NCBI GenBank assembly: GCA_009617715.1
Contig: VTFK01000345.1
Location: 186,001-250,000 of the forward strand
Direction of reading: 5' to 3'
From: Plectrocnemia conspersa
Taxonomy: Eukaryota; Arthropoda; Insecta; Trichoptera; Polycentropodidae
DNA length: 64,000 nt
Positions 60,001-64,000 of this stretch are shown here, piece after piece. Within the stretch, counting starts at the first letter, position 1. Every line of letters begins with the position of its first letter. The notes under the pieces were generated by a model that was not told the DNA's origin, did not search any database, and saw only the letters and a program-made list of their open reading frames with translations. Both the position numbers and the translations under genes were made by a program.

Positions 60001-61360
60001 TTACACAGCCTGTGGTAAACCTTCGATAATTCCTTTATACTATAGAAATCAACAATATAATTATATATATATATACCACACTTTAAGATAAAAAATAGCG
60101 CAGTAGATAAACGATCTTGTTTACGTACAAGAAGTTATTTAATTTTTTTTTTTTATAATGCAACAATTGTTTTTTTTAATAATAAAATAATTACTATTCC
60201 TTACTATAGATCTCTGTCTTTAAATTAAACTTTGTAATCCTTTTCAAAATATTCTGCAACCAATTATATAAAATTTGTTAAGAATATAAAACATAAAATT
60301 AAATATTCTTAATACTTGAAAAAATTAAGATAGCTATAAAAAATATATTTTTATCATAAAATTTAAAATATTAATACACATAGACTAAACCAGTATACTG
60401 AATATCTACACCAGACAGGCATGTATTAACAGCTTAACGCCCGAGGACTCATATACGAGTCTTGAAAGAACATTGTTTAGTTTGCCTCTATATGATAATC
60501 AGTGATGGTAATATACTATTTGTACGTCCAATAAAATAAAAAATAAATTATAGTTTACTTATTTTTTTTTTGTAAAAGAATCGTCTTATCCCATTGCGAC
60601 GCAATGCAATGAGACTTCGCCTTTTTGGGGCATCTGAATATTTTTTTATAAAATGTATGTAGCATAATTATTTCATACACAAAAAAATTTTTGATGTTAC
60701 ACTTCTTGAACAGAAGTAAATTTCAGGGTCAAACTGTCTGGCTATGTGATCATAAAACCAATCCAATCAAAATAAATCGAAACATCCCGATTGATAATGC
60801 TTCAATTAACAAAGTATTTTAACCTAAAGTTCTGTATGTTATTGCAAAATTAAAAAGTTAAAACGTTACGGTATATGTAGATAAATTAGATAACACGGTA
60901 ATCAAAAAACGAACATTTTTACCGGGTGTTTGTTATTTTGAAATTTCCTCACCATTTGGAAAACCGCAATAATACACAGATTAAAAACCCAGGGGATAAA
61001 ATCTACTGATACAATTCAGATTAATTATCAAAATATTATTTTATTGTAAAATACTACGAGGAATAAAATCATGAATGAATAAATTTGCATTTTTCATTCC
61101 TAATATATTGTGTAAATTGATTGCAATGGCTTAAACCGGTTATTTATAATTTAATATTATAAATGTTTAATGCCCCTATAATGATTTGTATTAACAATTT
61201 ATAAAAAAATATCCGTTTATAATTTAATATAATTTGCACTTACCAAATTTTTTGGCGTTTTTTTCTGCTTACACCTGTCACGGCTACATTTATTTTTATC
61301 ACTACACTTATAAACCTCACTATATCACTATTTATTTTTATTATTTACACTTTTTTTATC
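57025..61360. other. Spacer, no gene recognised
   Basis: 57025-57340 and about 59320-59920 are GC-richer; the rest is A/T-rich. Short open stretches overlap in both directions without recognisable features. A gggttaa at about 59080 and a ttaacgcc at 60434 look like piggyBac ends but have no partner. Confidence 0.45.
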
Positions 61361-61364
61361 AATT

Positions 61365-62990
61365 TCAATAATTTTTGATACGTATAAAAACATACGTCAA
61401 TATGAAGAGGTATTACACAACTTCTGCACATGTATGCGGTATATTTCCTTATTTCATGTGAAGAATAAACACGACACTTTCTTATCACACATTCTTCCTC
61501 ACTTTTTATTTTTATTGGCTGATGGTTTTTCAGTTTATCCGAAAGCCTTTCTGGTGGATCGACACACGGCTAGATGTGGTAGAAACTAGTGCAATGTCTC
61601 AGAATCGGTAGATTCCACTGAATTCTGCATCTAACCTTTACCCTTATTCAAAAGAAAATCTTGAAATTTAATTTTACTGTTACGATTCAAATTTTTATAG
61701 ACACTGAACGAATAAAACAATGCGCATTAAAAAAAAAAAAAACAACATTTTTTGTTTATTCTATTGTTTTTTTTCAAAATATTATGTAACTATGCGCGAT
61801 TAACACCTAATATATTTATTATAGTCCATTATACATTAAGGCCGGTCGTTCTGTTTTTTTCCTGCGTCTATCATCGGGCTGTTATGAAAAGTAGATAGTA
61901 TTTTGAAATAACTTATCTTATTTGTTTCTCAAATTTGGATAAGCGTTTTACCTTTTTTGTCCTGTTTCATCTGTAGGAGATTTAATTTTATATTTTTGAG
62001 ATTCTGGCAGACCGCTATTTTTCCGGATTGTTTCACAAAATTCGTTTCGAGTAAAACACTATTTTTAAAATTGTCAGCATAAACACGGTGTCACTTGTCT
62101 AGATATAGGCTTAGTACTTTTATTGCCGTGTTTACTAATCTCTCTGCTTTTCCGGTGTATCCATCTCATTCGCCAACCATTCTATTCAACATTCCATATT
62201 CAGTTGAGAACTGAATACCCGAAAAATAAGTCTAGATAACCATGGAATCATTTGCTCATCCAGGGAAAGGATTTACTTTGACTTGTAAAAATGATTAAAT
62301 TTACCTAAAAAGTAATCAATAAATGCTTTCACTTTCGCCAGCTATTTGAAATTGTTGCATTTTTAACAAATTGCAAAAAAAATTAAATTTGTGTAAACGT
62401 ATTTCTTGATCAAGTTTTTCGAAATATCGGCGTCTCAAATATGGGATTTATTAAACTTATGAACTATACCCATTATAATAAGTAAACTAAACCAGTTTTT
62501 CAGTTCATTTATTGTCACATTGTTCCATTATTCGTTTTTTTTATATATTTTTGTATTTGTGAGATGTTTGCCGATGATATAAATTTGTTTCCGAAACTAT
62601 TTTTTAAAACAAATCATCGTCAATAAATAAATTGGCCACTTCTTCGATGCTTTCACTATTATTGGAAAAAACCTGTTCCCCTGGAATACCTCCAAAATCT
62701 TGTATATAGCTTGTTGGATCAAATTCACTCCAGTCTTCTGGGATATTATCACTATCACTGAATGAAAGTAAATTCATCACTCGCGGTCTATGTTCACGTA
62801 CACTTGAATTATAATCATTTTCGCACATTTCACTATATTCACAATCACCGGGGATGTTAGAAAAAGCGTCTTTAAATTTTTCCAAAATCATCTCTTTCGT
62901 CCACTTTGGGATTATTGAAAATTTTTTTAAAAAATCACAATCACAAAAGCAGAACAATTTTCGTGATACATTTCGGTCGATAGTTAAGAA
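61365..62990 (-). pseudogene. piggyBac transposase pseudogene, nearly full length
   Basis: Cut-and-paste transposase of the piggyBac (DDE_Tnp_1_7) type, heavily decayed, rebuilt only as scattered motifs on the minus strand. N-terminal acidic region in an open frame 62957-62604 (DPTSYIQDFGGIPGEQVF, VANLFIDDDLF). A stop at 62604-62606, then KIVSETNLYHRQ (about 62603-62570) in frame, and ELKNWFSLLIIMGIVHKF at about 62500. LSLDEQMIPW (first Asp, about 62265-62240), then DGYTGKAERLVNTAIKVLSL and YADNFKNSVLLETNF (second Asp, about 62080-62030). LSTFHN, CIMDYNKYI (about 61840-61810) and a shifted GVNRA where GGVDRAD is expected, so the third Asp seems to be Asn. The C-terminus has LSDKLKNHQP and a cysteine-rich tail CVIRKCRVYSS, YMCRSCVIPLHIDVCFYTY (about 61500-61370). 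Many stops and shifts. Terminal repeats and TTAA duplications were not identified. Confidence 0.88.
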
Positions 62991-62991
62991 G

Positions 62992-63528
62992 AGACTAAAT
63001 ATATTGCATTCCTTTGATTATAAAATGCATCTGTGTGAAACTCCTGATTGCGGAGTGCGTCATATACTCTAATGGATGAATTTTCAAAAGGTATGCTTTA
63101 ATATATTTATGCCAAAAATTACATGTTAAACAAAATATCTTAATCATTAAAATAAATAATCCTAATTGGTTTACTAGTTATGGGGAATTTACTAAAAAAA
63201 TTGTTTGCCATTATTCTGTAAAATCAACAGGCCACCAAACAAAGTTTGGCAAAAATTTTATATTAAATATAGGTTCAGGGGCGCAATGGTAGCAAGCTCT
63301 TTAGAGCAACGTTCTAAAATAGGTTAAGTTACTGCCCTGTATATTTTGGAGAGGCGGTTGCAAAGTTTGATTACGTTTTTAAATATATTTATTTTGGTTT
63401 ATTTTAATTGTCTATTTCTGGAAATGTTTATTATGGTTTTTGAAAAATCTGTAATTTATTTACGATTGATTTAAAACCGCATTCTCTCGTTAAGCTATGT
63501 ACAGATAGGGTGTTTTTTATTTTAAATA
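62992..63528. other. Short spacer
   Basis: Probably includes the decayed 5' part of the piggyBac element next to it, but no terminal repeat or TTAA pair was identified. A/T-rich otherwise. Confidence 0.4.
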
Positions 63529-63529
63529 T

Positions 63530-63770
63530 CGCTTGTTTACAAAATCAAGAGAAACGGCCCAAGCAAACTTCCCTGAGGAACTCCAGTTGAAATTTAACGC
63601 AAAATTTAGTGTTTTTTTTTATTTAGTAACACAGCATATTTTATTCTACTCAAGTATGAGCGTAATATGCGTAGCAGATAGTTGTGAATTAAACTATTAT
63701 ACCACACTATTTAGAAATCTTTTTCAATATCTAACAATACAAATTTCATACTCTTTTGTATAATAAAATT
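63530..63770 (-). pseudogene. Decayed non-LTR reverse transcriptase fragment
   Basis: Minus strand. FVLLDIEKDF, a stop, then IVWYNSLIHNYLLRILRSYL and SRIKYAVLLN (about 63750-63620), followed after a frame break by STGVPQGSLLGPFLLILF (GVPQGSLLGP codons 63555-63584). These are the first catalytic block and the PQGS block of a LINE RT, in correct order and with usual spacing. The YADD region is missing. It resembles the relic at 12640-13215 in its LLDIEKAF-VWY wording and could be the same family. Confidence 0.68.
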
Positions 63771-64000
63771 AGCGCATATATGCTCCGTAAAATTTTTGAT
63801 AAACTTATATAATGCTTTTGCAACTATTAATTCTACTAAGTACTACTCACAGTAAATCATAATAAAAGTAGCAATTGAAAAATAAAAACTAAAGATGGCT
63901 AGAGCATTGTGTTTCATCATGACAATGTCAGACTAAAGATTTTATGAAAAAATGTTACTAATTGCCTGTGATGTTTTAGTGCTTTTCTATATATTATATT

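Noticed and set aside
59030..60470. piggyBac-like ends (gggttaa near 59080, ttaacgcccgagg at 60434)
   Set aside because: Neither has an inverted partner at a sensible distance, and TTAA next to GGG or CCC is expected several times by chance in 64 kb of this composition.

Overview
The window reads as nuclear DNA from an arthropod, most likely an insect. It is strongly AT-rich, has no bacterial-style gene packing, and shows no rRNA, no intact tRNA gene, no CRISPR array and no operon. Every protein homology I can defend belongs to a transposable element of insect-typical type: non-LTR retrotransposons, mariner, hAT, Tigger/pogo and piggyBac. I do not recognise any complete host gene. The only host-like coding candidate is a weak possible last exon of an unidentified membrane protein near 56.7-57.0 kb. 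The species cannot be named from this.

Layout. From 0 to 13 kb there is AT-rich spacer with non-LTR remains: a family-1 LINE at 4.47-6.22 kb (minus), a decayed reverse transcriptase at 8.33-8.66 kb (minus), a family-2 LINE at 9.72-10.97 kb (plus) and another decayed reverse transcriptase at 12.64-13.2 kb (plus). From 13 to 28 kb is mostly spacer with moderately GC-rich islands, a perfect 21-bp hairpin at 13.94 kb, a second family-1 LINE at 20.69-21.97 kb (minus) and two copies of an unclassified dispersed repeat (17.4 and 24.3 kb). At 28.55-30.74 kb a noncoding unit is tandemly duplicated. A family-2 LINE has inserted in only one of the two units, so the other preserves the empty site. From 33 to 34.4 kb there are palindromic AT-rich modules and a 31-bp tandem repeat. 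A mariner with perfect 34-bp ends but a broken transposase lies at 37.27-38.49 kb.

From 41.5 to 48.7 kb is a transposon nest: AT-rich modules carrying a hAT element with an exact 8-bp target duplication (42.16-43.76 kb), a foldback MITE (43.88-44.08 kb), a Tigger element with TA duplication and matching ends (45.92-47.69 kb), then C-terminal pieces of a piggyBac and of a second Tigger-like transposase. Two diverged direct copies of a roughly 450-bp noncoding segment lie at 49.7-50.2 and 53.5-54.2 kb, the latter interrupted by a piggyBac-type MITE. A third copy of the dispersed repeat and a perfect 18-bp hairpin follow at 56.1-56.3 kb. The window ends with a strongly decayed, nearly full-length piggyBac transposase (61.4-63.0 kb, minus) and one more reverse-transcriptase scrap (63.5-63.8 kb, minus).

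No set of genes here works together as a pathway. The content is a record of insertion, duplication and decay. The most informative features are the covarying 3' stem-loop shared by the two family-1 LINEs, the natural empty site for the family-2 LINE, the several near-perfect short hairpins, and the transposase pseudogenes found by stitching frames. All identifications are by eye from motifs. No database search or alignment program was run.
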